DNA from: CAVYGN01 sp963796325
Lineage (GTDB): Bacteria; Spirochaetota; Brevinematia; Brevinematales; JAOACQ01
Assembly (NCBI GenBank): GCA_963796325.1
Contig: CAWCLF010000003.1
Span: forward strand, 186,001-250,000
DNA length: 64,000 bases
Direction: 5' to 3'
A model generated the notes under the pieces. It did not search any database. It saw nothing but the letters and a program-made list of their open reading frames with translations, and was not told where the DNA came from. Positions 24,349-33,314 of this stretch are shown here, piece by piece. The translations under genes were made by a program, and so were the position numbers. Every line of letters begins with the position of its first letter. Position 1 is the stretch's first letter.

Positions 24349-25268
24349 TCGAAAAATCGGTTATCATCGCTGCATTATTGATAACGCCCTTTTTTTATAT
24401 CGGCGTAATAAATAAAGTAAAGGCGTTCTGGGCGGGCAGGAAAGGGCCTTCGATTTTACAGCCGTTTTATGACTTTATAAAGCTCCTCCGTAAAGGCGAA
24501 GTCATAAGCTGGACCTCTTCGCTTATTTTAGTGATAGGGCCTTCGGTTTCGTTTGCGTCGATTTTACTGGCCGGTCTCTTTGTTCCTCTTATACAAAGAC
24601 TGACTGTATTTTCCTTTGACGCTTCATTTATCCTTTTTGCCTGCCTTCTGGGACTGGGCAAGTTTTTTTCGATTTTATCGGCGCTTGACACCGGCTCGAG
24701 TTTTGAGGGGATGGGGGCGAGCCGTGAGGCGGTATTCAACAGCCTGGTTGAACCGGCTTTTTTTATCGTTATCGGAACCCTGGCTTTCCTGGATGGAGGA
24801 ATATCATTTTCCGGCATATTCACGATTCCGGTTAATTCAAATCCCTTTTATCTTCTGATTGTCGTGCTTGGGGCTATTGCGCTGTTCATAATGCTGTTGA
24901 CGGAAGGCTGCAGGATCCCGGTAGACGATCCCGGCACCCACCTTGAACTGACAATGATTCATGAAGTAATGGTTCTTGATAATTCGGGCCCCGATCTTGC
25001 ATTTATATTTTACGGTTCCTGTTTGAAAATGGTAATAATAACAAGCCTTATCGCCGCATTGATCGTTCCGGCCGGCTGGAGCTTTATCCTGTCGGGTTTT
25101 GCATGGATCGGGATTGAGATTTTAGCCGCAGCTCTTGTCGGGACGGTTGAATCGATAACGGCCAGATTGCGCATGAACCATGTCGTTCAGTTCATATTTG
25201 CAATGACCAGCGTCGCCCTGATCATATTGTCGGCGGCGGCTCTATGGATGAACGGAGGCTTGAAATGA
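24345..25268 (+). CDS. HyfC/NuoH-like membrane subunit
   Basis: This 307-residue protein has eight or so membrane segments and the NuoH/HyfC signature: GRKGPSILQPFYDFIKLLRKGEV near the start and PVDDPGTHLELTMIHEVMVLD in the middle, which carries the conserved acidic residues of the quinone/proton channel interface. It anchors the peripheral arm. The ATG at 24345 overlaps the HyfB stop as ATGA; an earlier in-frame GTG at 24324 is less likely. Confidence 0.9.
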   Translation: MIEKSVIIAALLITPFFYIGVINKVKAFWAGRKGPSILQPFYDFIKLLRKGEVISWTSSLILVIGPSVSFASILLAGLFVPLIQRLTVFSFDASFILFACLLGLGKFFSILSALDTGSSFEGMGASREAVFNSLVEPAFFIVIGTLAFLDGGISFSGIFTIPVNSNPFYLLIVVLGAIALFIMLLTEGCRIPVDDPGTHLELTMIHEVMVLDNSGPDLAFIFYGSCLKMVIITSLIAALIVPAGWSFILSGFAWIGIEILAAALVGTVESITARLRMNHVVQFIFAMTSVALIILSAAALWMNGGLK

Positions 25269-25903
25269 CAAGCATTATAATAATATTATTCGGGATAACA
25301 ATGTTATTTGTTTCTGCAACAGGCAGGATCGAAGGATATATCAAGTTTTTTTCCATACAGGGAATATTGCTGACAGTCCTTGTAATAATGGGATTTGGGG
25401 ATTTCAGCCTGATCAATTTTATTTTTTTAGTCTCGGAAACACTTATCGTCAAATCGATAGTAATTCCCATATTTTTAATCAGGATTGTAAGAAAGAACGG
25501 AATATTAAGAGAGGTGGAAGCGAATGTTCCGAATTTTTATTCGCTGATCGTTGCGAGTGTCCTTTTCGCTCTAGGGTTTTTTATTTCATACTGGGCATTA
25601 AACTTCGGTAAATCGGTCAATCCTGTTTTTTTCGGGATATCGTTTTCGACAATATTTACAGGATTGTTCATTATCATTTCCAGGAAGAATATCGTCACAC
25701 ATATCCTGGGATATATGATGATGGAAAACGGTATTTTTCTTTTATCGCTATCGGTAGCCAAAGAAATGCCCGTTGTCATCGATCTTGGCGTTCTTCTCGA
25801 CATATTTATCGGGATATACCTCCTGGGCCTTTTTGTCAATAAGATCCATGCCGCTTTTGACGGAGCGCAGATAGACTCGCTTAACAGATTAAAGGACGAG
25901 TAG
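25265..25903 (+). CDS. HyfE-like membrane subunit
   Basis: This 212-residue protein has about six membrane segments. ILGYMMMENGIFLLSLS matches the NuoK-like helix of HyfE, with the conserved Glu in the segment. I start it at the ATG at 25265, which overlaps the HyfC stop (ATGA) and has GGAGG 7 bases upstream. It lies between HyfC and HyfF genes as in hydrogenase 4 and Ehr operons. No HyfD or separate NuoJ/NuoK gene is present. Confidence 0.85.
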   Translation: MTSIIIILFGITMLFVSATGRIEGYIKFFSIQGILLTVLVIMGFGDFSLINFIFLVSETLIVKSIVIPIFLIRIVRKNGILREVEANVPNFYSLIVASVLFALGFFISYWALNFGKSVNPVFFGISFSTIFTGLFIIISRKNIVTHILGYMMMENGIFLLSLSVAKEMPVVIDLGVLLDIFIGIYLLGLFVNKIHAAFDGAQIDSLNRLKDE

Positions 25904-25907
25904 GAAA

Positions 25908-27311
25908 ATGGTTATTATTTTATTTTTGTTCCCCGTCGCAGCCGGCGCCGCAATATTTTTCATAAGATCAAAAATCGTTAATAATGCCGTTCTTATTTGT
26001 TATTCGATACTCTATCTTGCTGTTACGGTTATGCTGATATTCCAGCCGGGAGGGTTTACACCTTTTTTTAGAACCGATCCGCTCAATATTCTTTTCCTTT
26101 TAATGCTTTCGATCCTTTTTACCGGGGTGTCTCTATATAATGCGGCCTTTTCCAGTGAGGGATCCACGAGCATTTCTCATACGTACTATACGATATTTTT
26201 TATGTTATTCGTAGCTTCGATGACGGGTGTTATTTTAAGCACTCACCTGGGTCTTTGCTGGGTGTTTATAGAAGCGACAACCATCACCAGCGCCTATCTG
26301 ATATATTTCAATAAACATGACTCGTCGCTCGAGGCCGCATGGAAATATGTCTTTATCTGCTCTATCGGCATCGCCCTTGCTTTTATCGGTATTATTCTCC
26401 TGTCGATAGGGACAGGTACCGTGAATTCCCTTTTTTTTGACGATCTCTATAAAAATGCATCCCTCATAAATACATTCTGGCTTAAAATCGCATTTGTTTT
26501 TATATTGATCGGATTCGGAACAAAAACAGGTCTTGCCCCGGTCCATGCATGGCTTCCGGATGCTCACTCCGAAGCTCCATCGCCGGTTTCGGCAATGCTT
26601 TCGGGGACGCTTCTGAATACCGCCGCACTCGGCATTTTCCGCGTTTATAAAATTATGGAACTTTCAGGGGTTGCCGGTTATGCGCGTATTTTGATGCTTG
26701 CGATGGGATTTTTATCGATATTCGTCTGCGCTGTATATATATCAAGGACCAAGAATTATAAAAGGATGCTCGCCTATTCATCAATTGAAAATATGGGGAT
26801 TGTTATGATCGGCATAAGCCTGGGCGGCGTCGGCGTATTTGCGGCGATTCTGCATATTGTAGCCCATTCCCTTACAAAAGCCTCTTTCTTTTTAACTTCG
26901 GGCAATATTGTATCTCTTTACGGGAGTAAATTCATCAGGGACATAGGCGGGCTGTACAGGAAGGATAAAATTTCCGCATGGCTGTGGATATTATCGTTTG
27001 TCGGTATAGCAGGCCTGCCGCCTTTTCCTATTTTTATCAGCGAATTCTTAATCGTAAAGGCCTTTTTTGACAAAGGTTTAATAACGCTCGCAATTGTTTT
27101 CCTGTTTTTATTGCTTATTATTTTATTCGGGGTCGGGAATACCGTCCTTTCGATGTGTTTCGGAAAAAGGGAAGGCGGGGCTGAAAAGAAAGGCCTGAAT
27201 CTTCTTCATTATATACCCCAGGCTGCATTTTTGATAATTTTATTGGTTATAGGCCTTTTACTGCCGGAGGAGGTCCGGAAGCTGATAAATGATGCGGCTT
27301 CCCTGATTTAG
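25908..27311 (+). CDS. HyfF-like proton-antiporter subunit
   Basis: This 467-residue polytopic protein is a second antiporter-like subunit, with KTGLAPVHAWLPDAHSEAPSPVSAMLSGTLL and KRMLAYSSIENMGIV as key segments. The Lys, His and Glu positions of the proton channel are retained. It starts 4 bases after the HyfE stop with AGGA just upstream. Together with HyfB it gives the complex two antiporter-type modules. Confidence 0.9.
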   Translation: MVIILFLFPVAAGAAIFFIRSKIVNNAVLICYSILYLAVTVMLIFQPGGFTPFFRTDPLNILFLLMLSILFTGVSLYNAAFSSEGSTSISHTYYTIFFMLFVASMTGVILSTHLGLCWVFIEATTITSAYLIYFNKHDSSLEAAWKYVFICSIGIALAFIGIILLSIGTGTVNSLFFDDLYKNASLINTFWLKIAFVFILIGFGTKTGLAPVHAWLPDAHSEAPSPVSAMLSGTLLNTAALGIFRVYKIMELSGVAGYARILMLAMGFLSIFVCAVYISRTKNYKRMLAYSSIENMGIVMIGISLGGVGVFAAILHIVAHSLTKASFFLTSGNIVSLYGSKFIRDIGGLYRKDKISAWLWILSFVGIAGLPPFPIFISEFLIVKAFFDKGLITLAIVFLFLLLIILFGVGNTVLSMCFGKREGGAEKKGLNLLHYIPQAAFLIILLVIGLLLPEEVRKLINDAASLI

Positions 27312-27334
27312 CGGATATTAAGAGGAGTAAGCAT

Positions 27335-28816
27335 ATGCCCTGGGCGACGACTGGAAATAACGGAGTTTTGAAGCTGGACGATATTCCGGATATAGATATA
27401 AAAGAATTCCGCAGCCAGATTATAAAAAATAATGATAAAAGGGTCATTTTATTTTTCGGGTATAAATATAAGAGTCGTATAAAAATTATAACAGTTCTGG
27501 CCGATGACGATAATTCAAAACTTTTAGTCGCTTCAGCCATGATGGGAGAGAAAGACTCTTATCCTTCATTGACAATAGAATTTCCGGCTTTTCATCTCTT
27601 CGAAAGGGAGCTGTTTGAGGATTTCGGTGTAAAACCGGAAGGCCATCCATGGCTTAAACCCGTCCGTTACGGTTTTAACCGTTTCAACAGGGAAAATACC
27701 ATGCATAACTTCCCCTTCTTTAAAATGGCTGGAGAACAGATCCATGAGGTTGCCGTCGGTCCCGTTCATGCAGGAGTGATTGAACCCGGACATTTCCGTT
27801 TTCAGTGCCATGGGGAGAAGGTTCACCATCTTGAAATTCAGCTGGGCTATCAGAACCGCGGAATAGAAGACATGATGCTTAAAGTAAATCACCGGTTCAG
27901 GGCCCATCTTTCGGAAAGCATTGCCGGCGATTCGGTTATCGCTCATGTATCGGCTTATTCCGCACTGATGGAATCTCTTTGCGGATGCAGAATAACCAGA
28001 AGGGCGCAGGCGGTCAGGGGAATTATGCTTGAACTGGAAAGAATTGCCGTCCATATCGGCGACCTCGGAGCGCTTGCCGGAGATATAGCTTACCTTCAAA
28101 GCAATTCCATTTTCGGAGCCCTCAGGACCCATATTATTAATACCGCTCTGGCGGTATGCGGCAGCAGGTTCGGGAGGAGCATTATAAGGCCGGGCGGCGT
28201 TCTTTATGACATAGACGAAGATTTAAACCGGGAAATCGGGGAAACCCTTCAAAAAATTTTAAAGGAAGTGAATCTGGCGGCGGAAGCTTTCTTTTCAAAT
28301 TCAAGCGTTCTGGCGAGGCTTGAACAGACAGGAGTTGTTACTAACGAAACGGCTAAACAGATTGGCATGGTCGGCCCGTCCGCAAGAGCGTCCGGCGTCT
28401 CAATAGATGTGCGCACCGACCATCCCTACAGGATCTACAGGAATTTCCCGCTCCATAAGATCACAATGCCCGGGGGGGATGTCTTTTCAAGGGCTTATAT
28501 ACGTTTTATAGAGATCCGGCAGTCAATACAATTTATTCTTGAAGTACTGGAAAATATGCCTGAAGACACAATTGTAATGGAGCCCCTTGAAAAACCCGGC
28601 AAGGATTCGTTTACCGTTTCACTCGTGGAAGGATGGCGGGGCGAGACTGTCCATGCCGCAGTTACCGGCAAAGAAGGTCTTATAAGGTACAAGATCAAAG
28701 ACCCCTCTTTCAATAACTGGTACGGCCTCGCTCTTGCCGTGAGGGGGAACGGGATTTCGGATTTTCCTCTCTCGAATAAAAGCTTTAACCTTTCATACTC
28801 CGGACATGACCTGTAA
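27335..28816 (+). CDS. Ehr large subunit (fused NuoC/NuoD-like) lacking all [NiFe] ligands
   Basis: The 493-residue protein has a NuoC-like N-terminal domain (about 20-120) and a NuoD/HycE-like catalytic domain starting at GPVHAGVIEPGHFRF. In HycE the N-terminal [NiFe] motif is CGICGFAH; here the aligned stretch is AGDSVIAH, with Ala197 and Ser200 at the cysteine positions. In HycE the C-terminal motif follows RGN-SDAPL as DPCYSC; here the same point reads NLSYSG, with Ser487 and Gly490. No nickel-iron site can form, so this is an energy-converting hydrogenase-related (Ehr) subunit, not a hydrogenase. AGAGGAG precedes the ATG. The true reaction of Ehr complexes is not settled. Confidence 0.92.
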   Translation: MPWATTGNNGVLKLDDIPDIDIKEFRSQIIKNNDKRVILFFGYKYKSRIKIITVLADDDNSKLLVASAMMGEKDSYPSLTIEFPAFHLFERELFEDFGVKPEGHPWLKPVRYGFNRFNRENTMHNFPFFKMAGEQIHEVAVGPVHAGVIEPGHFRFQCHGEKVHHLEIQLGYQNRGIEDMMLKVNHRFRAHLSESIAGDSVIAHVSAYSALMESLCGCRITRRAQAVRGIMLELERIAVHIGDLGALAGDIAYLQSNSIFGALRTHIINTALAVCGSRFGRSIIRPGGVLYDIDEDLNREIGETLQKILKEVNLAAEAFFSNSSVLARLEQTGVVTNETAKQIGMVGPSARASGVSIDVRTDHPYRIYRNFPLHKITMPGGDVFSRAYIRFIEIRQSIQFILEVLENMPEDTIVMEPLEKPGKDSFTVSLVEGWRGETVHAAVTGKEGLIRYKIKDPSFNNWYGLALAVRGNGISDFPLSNKSFNLSYSGHDL

Positions 28817-28825
28817 CGGCGGGTT

Positions 28826-29206
28826 TTATTTTTTAACGAGTCTTCCCAATTTATCTATCAGATCGTTTATAGTATAAGGCTTCTGAAGTATGCCGGCTAT
28901 ACCGGCTTTCTTAAGATCTTCTATCCTGTCATCCTGCGTTATGCCGGAAGTGATCAGGACCTTTGTATCCGGACGGATTTTTTTCATTTCTTTTAAGATT
29001 TCTTCACCCGGCATATCCGGCATGATCATGTCGAGCATGACCAGATCGATCTCGTTATACTTTATTTTATATATATCCAGGGCATCGGCTCCTTTCAATG
29101 CTGTAAGGACCCTGTAGCCGATTTTATCCAGTATTACGGAAGTCGTTTTTAAAATAGATTCTTCATCGTCGATAAGAAGTATCAGGGATTTCAAATCATT
29201 ATCCAT
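28826..29206 (-). CDS. CheY-like response regulator receiver
   Basis: This is a single receiver domain of 126 residues with no output domain. Asp13, Asp14 and phosphoacceptor Asp59 (VMLDM), Ser87 and Lys109 (QKPY) are all in place. AGGATG precedes the ATG by 8 bases. It is transcribed away from the large hybrid kinase at 29574 and could be a partner of that kinase. Its stop lies 9 bases from the convergent Ehr large-subunit gene. Confidence 0.9.
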   Translation of the reverse strand: MDNDLKSLILLIDDEESILKTTSVILDKIGYRVLTALKGADALDIYKIKYNEIDLVMLDMIMPDMPGEEILKEMKKIRPDTKVLITSGITQDDRIEDLKKAGIAGILQKPYTINDLIDKLGRLVKK

Positions 29207-29243
29207 AATTTTACATCCTGAACATAAATTTTATTAACATTAA

Positions 29244-29382
29244 TTTATGGGCACAAGTACACAGTGCCCATAGGGTTTATGCCCGAAGGGTACGGAATTA
29301 TTGACATCTGTAATCTGTACTTTTTTAAAAAAGCCCTTGTACCCGTAAGGTGGGTTTTTAGCCCTAAGGGAACCGCCCTTAT
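29244..29382. repeat. Palindromic intergenic repeat element, copy 1
   Basis: It begins with TATGGGCAC (29246-29254) paired with GTGCCCATA (29264-29272), then GGGTAC and GTACCC arms, and ends with CCCTAAGGGAACCGCCC (29362-29378). That end matches the inverse of 34142-34162 with one change, and TTTATGGGCA also occurs inside the second copy at 34213-34222. So the two are related dispersed elements, probably REP- or MITE-like. No transposase is nearby. Confidence 0.6.
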
Positions 29383-29455
29383 AATATATTAATTCTGAAA
29401 TACCAAATGTCAAGTTTTACTGCCCGCTTCGATTCGATCTTCCTATAGAGTTCTA

Positions 29456-29484
29456 TTGTAAAATATTCCGTTTTGATGTATAAT
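29456..29484 (+). promoter_or_regulatory. Candidate promoter for the hybrid sensor kinase gene
   Basis: TTGTAA (29456-29461), a 17-base spacer and a consensus TATAAT (29479-29484) precede the ATG at 29574. The leader would be about 80 bases long. Confidence 0.55.
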
Positions 29485-29573
29485 TCCTTATAAGATGGGG
29501 CGAGGAGCGGGTTAATTGAGGGATGGAGTAACGTCATTTAATAAAATTAGAAATTATCTCTCAGACGGGGTTT

Positions 29574-32500
29574 ATGACAAAAAAGAGATATAAACTGGGT
29601 TTTCTATTCGGTGATTTCTACGGGGCTTACACCGCGAATTTATTTTATAATATTGTTAAATCATGCAGGGAATACGGGCAGAACCTGATATGCTTCGGAG
29701 GCGGTTTTTTAAAAAGTCCCGGCGGAAGCGTTTTAGGGGAAAACTGCAATTTTATATTCGACCTGCCGGGCAAGGAAAATATTGACGGATTGATCGTGGA
29801 AGGGTCGATAGGGAATTTTATTCCAAAAAAGGATATGCAGGAATTTTTATTAAAATATTCCGGCATTCCTATCGTGAATCTGCAGACCAATCTCGAGGGA
29901 GTGACCAATATCCTCATCGATAATAAAAAAGGGATGGAAGGTCTGGTCACGCATCTGGTAGAGTATCATAATTATAAAAAGATAGCTTTTATTGCCGGAA
30001 CAGAAGGAAATTTCGACGCTATAGAGAGATTCGAAGCATATAAAAATGTTTTGCAAAAACATGATATCGGCTTTGATGAAGCCCTGGTTGCTAACGGCAA
30101 TTTCAGCTATATGGATGCAACGAAAGCTTTCGAGACCCTGGTGGAAAGAAAAGTGAAATTCGAAGCCATCGTATGTGCAAATGATTATATGGCGATCAGC
30201 ATTATCAGGGAAATGGAAAAGCGCGGGCTGTCAATTCCGGCTTTTTCTGCCATTACCGGCTTTGACGATACCGAGGAAAGCTGGACAACGACGCCTCCTC
30301 TCACGACGGTAAAACAGCCATTTTATGAAATCGGCAGGGAAAGCGTCAAAGCACTGGTATCCATACTTGACGGGAAAAAGATCGGGGGAAATATTATTAT
30401 CCCGACCGAATTTATTATCAGGGAAAGCTGCGGATGCAGGGTTGTCGATAAATTGAACCATATAATGAATGAGAAATTTGTCAAAAATATTCAAATCAAA
30501 AATCTTTTCAATATGAACGACAGGACCTGCTTTGTTAGCGACTTAAATGCCGTGATGGATAAGGAACTGCCCTTCATTAAGAAAAAGATCAATAAATGGC
30601 TGAATGATCTGATCAACGCCTATTGTGAAATCAAGGCAGGCGGCGATAAAAACAGATTATTCGATATTTTTTTAGGAATCTTCGGTTACCTGGTCGACAG
30701 TAATGAAGAAATAATCACAATCAATCAATTTGTTTCCATTTTTTACGGCAACCTGGTGAACCAGCTGGCAGAAGCGTCCGAAAGGGAAAATTGCCTCCGG
30801 TTATGGAACGAGACTCTGGCTTTATTCGGATTGATGATAAAGGAAGATCTGTCTGAAAAAAGGGCTGCTTTAAAGCTGGAATCGCATAATGTCTTTGATA
30901 TTAACGAGAGCTTTATCAACACTTTCAATATAGTAAAACTCAAAGAAGCTATCCTGAACAATCTGCCGAATTTCCATTTTAAATGCTTTTTTGCATGTCT
31001 ATTCGAAGATATAACCCGTAATACATCGAGGATACTGGTCGCCTATGACGAAGAGAAGAAGAACATCAGCTATGAGCCCTTCCCGTCAAAATATTTAATA
31101 CCTTCGAAAATCGATAAAGCCGGCGCTTTTGAATATGTAGTCATGGCATTGAATTTCAAAGATGAATATTTCGGCTATATTCTATACGATATGCAGACTT
31201 TGACGAGTTTCATCTACGAGACTCTTTCAGTAAATATCAGCGGTGCAATAAAAGGAGCGCTTCTTACGAATGAACTTTACGAATATGCTACGCAGCTCGA
31301 AAATAAGGTCAAGGAGAGGACTTTCGAGCTTGAAAAGGCTAACGCCAAATTGAAAGAACTGGACGCTTTAAAAAATGATTTTATTGCGAACATTACTCAT
31401 GATTTCAGGTCGCCCCTGACTGTTATCCTTAATGCGGCCGACCTTGCCATCCGTTTTGACGACAGGATCGATGAAGAAGAAAAAGAGAAATTTAGAATGA
31501 TATACAAATCGTCGCTGAGGCTTAAAGATACAATAGATAAGCTTCTGGAACTGGCTAAAATAGATGCCAGGGGTATTAAATTGAGGATTGAAAAGGTGGA
31601 TCCGGTATCCTGCTTTAATACCCTGCTTGAATATTATGAATCATCAGTTAGTTCCAGCGGCATAAAAATAATAAAAAAACTCCCTCGTCCCGGCATCGAT
31701 AATTTTTATACCGATGTTGAAAAACTCGAGGAAATTCTGGATAACATTCTATCCAATGCAGTCAAATTTGTCGATCCGAATACCGGCATTATAGATGCAT
31801 CTCTGGAAGAAAAAGGCGATGATATAATTATTACAATTTCGGATAACGGGATCGGCATACCCAGGGAAAAATTGAGCATTATTTTCAACAGGTTCGAACA
31901 GCTCCATGAACCGAGGAACAGCCTTTACCATGGAACCGGCATAGGGCTTGCTTTTTCAAAGCAGCTGACCGATTTTTTAAAAGGGGAATTGTGGGCTGAA
32001 TCTGAAGGTGAAGGGAAGGGGGCGACATTTATCCTCCGCCTGAAAAAGGGAAGAGAGCACTTCAATGATAAGGATATGACAAGCATCGAACCAGCTTATA
32101 GAAAAAGGAGGGATATAAAGACACTTATCGAGGCCGAATTGGAGGAAAAGCTTCATAACGAAACTTTGAAGACTATATTTACCGATTTGAACAAGGATAA
32201 TGAATCCGATTACAGGAAAGGAATAATATTGATAATAGACGACGATAAAACCATCTGTGATATAATATACAGGTATCTCTTGAATAACGGCTTTAAGAAT
32301 TTTATCATAGCATCTGACGGGAAACAGGGTCTTGAAGCCGTTTACGATTATTCGCCGGATATTGTCATATGCGATTTCAACATGCCTAATATGAAAGGGG
32401 ATGATCTCCATAACAGGCTCTTAGGCAACCCTTTGCACAAGGAAATTCCTTTCATATTTTTATCGGCTGTCGCAGATGAAGGATTGATGCTTGAAAGAAG

Positions 32501-33290
32501 GGAATTGGGAGCTGCAGCTTATTTAAAAAAACCCATTGAGGAAAAATTACTTATTATTACCGTAGAAGAGCAATTAAAGAAATATTATGAATTGAAAAAA
32601 ATAAAACAGCTTGCAACAAAAGATGAGCTGACAGGGTTGAATAATCACAAGGCCATTCTCGATAATTTAAAGCGGGAACTCTCGGTTAGAATAAATCGGG
32701 ATATATCGGTTATATTTCTGGATATCGATAACTTCAAGGAGATAAATGAAAATTACGGCCATCAGGCCGGCGATATGCTGCTTTCAACGACCGGCAGGCT
32801 GATAAAATCATCCATAAGGAAGTATGACCTTGCCGGAAGATTCGGAGGTGACGAGTTCCTGATCATACTTCCCGACACGGACATGGCCAGTGCACTATAT
32901 GTGGCTGAAGTACTGAGAAAGACAATAAGCATTAAAAAAATCGTTTATGGAAAAGATAAACTGTCATATACTTCCAGTTTCGGCGTCGCCTCGCTCCAGG
33001 ATAATTCCGAATATATAGGGAAAACCCTGGGTATTGAAAATTTGAAGGAATTATATAACGTCAGGGACAGTGAAAAGGCCGATTGGGATAGTATTGAAAA
33101 AAACAAAGAGCGAATAGCGGATTTGCTTTTTAAAATGGCATACGAGGCGTTATTCGAGGCTAAAAGAACAAAATGCGGCAAATGCGGGTTCAATTCGGAG
33201 AAAGTCAATGGATTTCCCGGTAATAAATGTCCGGAATGCGGTAATGAGGATATATCGATCGGACGCAACAGGGTTGTCAAATTCGGTTAG
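29574..33290 (+). CDS. LacI-type sensor / hybrid histidine kinase / receiver / GGDEF / zinc-ribbon protein
   Basis: The 1238-residue protein begins with a periplasmic-binding-protein-like sugar sensor of the LacI/GalR class (about 5-290) without a DNA-binding domain or signal peptide, so sensing is cytoplasmic. A helical linker with a coiled coil (about 565-600) follows. A histidine kinase comes next with His609 in ITHDFRSPL and N and G boxes (DNILSNAVKF, GIGIPREKL). A receiver follows with Asp934. The GGDEF domain has an intact FGGDEF at 1090-1095 and should make cyclic di-GMP. The C-terminal 40 residues form a four-cysteine zinc ribbon (Cys1201, 1204, 1219, 1222). It links a small-molecule signal to both phosphorelay and c-di-GMP. 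Confidence 0.9.
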   Translation: MTKKRYKLGFLFGDFYGAYTANLFYNIVKSCREYGQNLICFGGGFLKSPGGSVLGENCNFIFDLPGKENIDGLIVEGSIGNFIPKKDMQEFLLKYSGIPIVNLQTNLEGVTNILIDNKKGMEGLVTHLVEYHNYKKIAFIAGTEGNFDAIERFEAYKNVLQKHDIGFDEALVANGNFSYMDATKAFETLVERKVKFEAIVCANDYMAISIIREMEKRGLSIPAFSAITGFDDTEESWTTTPPLTTVKQPFYEIGRESVKALVSILDGKKIGGNIIIPTEFIIRESCGCRVVDKLNHIMNEKFVKNIQIKNLFNMNDRTCFVSDLNAVMDKELPFIKKKINKWLNDLINAYCEIKAGGDKNRLFDIFLGIFGYLVDSNEEIITINQFVSIFYGNLVNQLAEASERENCLRLWNETLALFGLMIKEDLSEKRAALKLESHNVFDINESFINTFNIVKLKEAILNNLPNFHFKCFFACLFEDITRNTSRILVAYDEEKKNISYEPFPSKYLIPSKIDKAGAFEYVVMALNFKDEYFGYILYDMQTLTSFIYETLSVNISGAIKGALLTNELYEYATQLENKVKERTFELEKANAKLKELDALKNDFIANITHDFRSPLTVILNAADLAIRFDDRIDEEEKEKFRMIYKSSLRLKDTIDKLLELAKIDARGIKLRIEKVDPVSCFNTLLEYYESSVSSSGIKIIKKLPRPGIDNFYTDVEKLEEILDNILSNAVKFVDPNTGIIDASLEEKGDDIIITISDNGIGIPREKLSIIFNRFEQLHEPRNSLYHGTGIGLAFSKQLTDFLKGELWAESEGEGKGATFILRLKKGREHFNDKDMTSIEPAYRKRRDIKTLIEAELEEKLHNETLKTIFTDLNKDNESDYRKGIILIIDDDKTICDIIYRYLLNNGFKNFIIASDGKQGLEAVYDYSPDIVICDFNMPNMKGDDLHNRLLGNPLHKEIPFIFLSAVADEGLMLERRELGAAAYLKKPIEEKLLIITVEEQLKKYYELKKIKQLATKDELTGLNNHKAILDNLKRELSVRINRDISVIFLDIDNFKEINENYGHQAGDMLLSTTGRLIKSSIRKYDLAGRFGGDEFLIILPDTDMASALYVAEVLRKTISIKKIVYGKDKLSYTSSFGVASLQDNSEYIGKTLGIENLKELYNVRDSEKADWDSIEKNKERIADLLFKMAYEALFEAKRTKCGKCGFNSEKVNGFPGNKCPECGNEDISIGRNRVVKFG

Positions 33291-33314
33291 ATCGCCGGGG
33301 CAGGGTTAAATAAA

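Larger units (their letters stand above)
29207..29573. other. Divergent intergenic region with palindromic repeat element and promoter
   Basis: These 367 bases contain no supportable gene. The left two thirds hold a GGGC/GCCC-rich palindromic element (29244-29382), listed separately. The right third carries the promoter of the large sensor kinase. RBS-like GAGGGA lies at 29518, too far from the ATG at 29574 to serve it, and the true leader upstream of the ATG (GACGGGG) is only moderate. Confidence 0.5.

Noticed and set aside
27335..28816. Annotation as a group 4 [NiFe] hydrogenase
   Set aside because: All four cysteine ligands are missing in the large subunit, and no hydrogenase maturation gene is present in the window.
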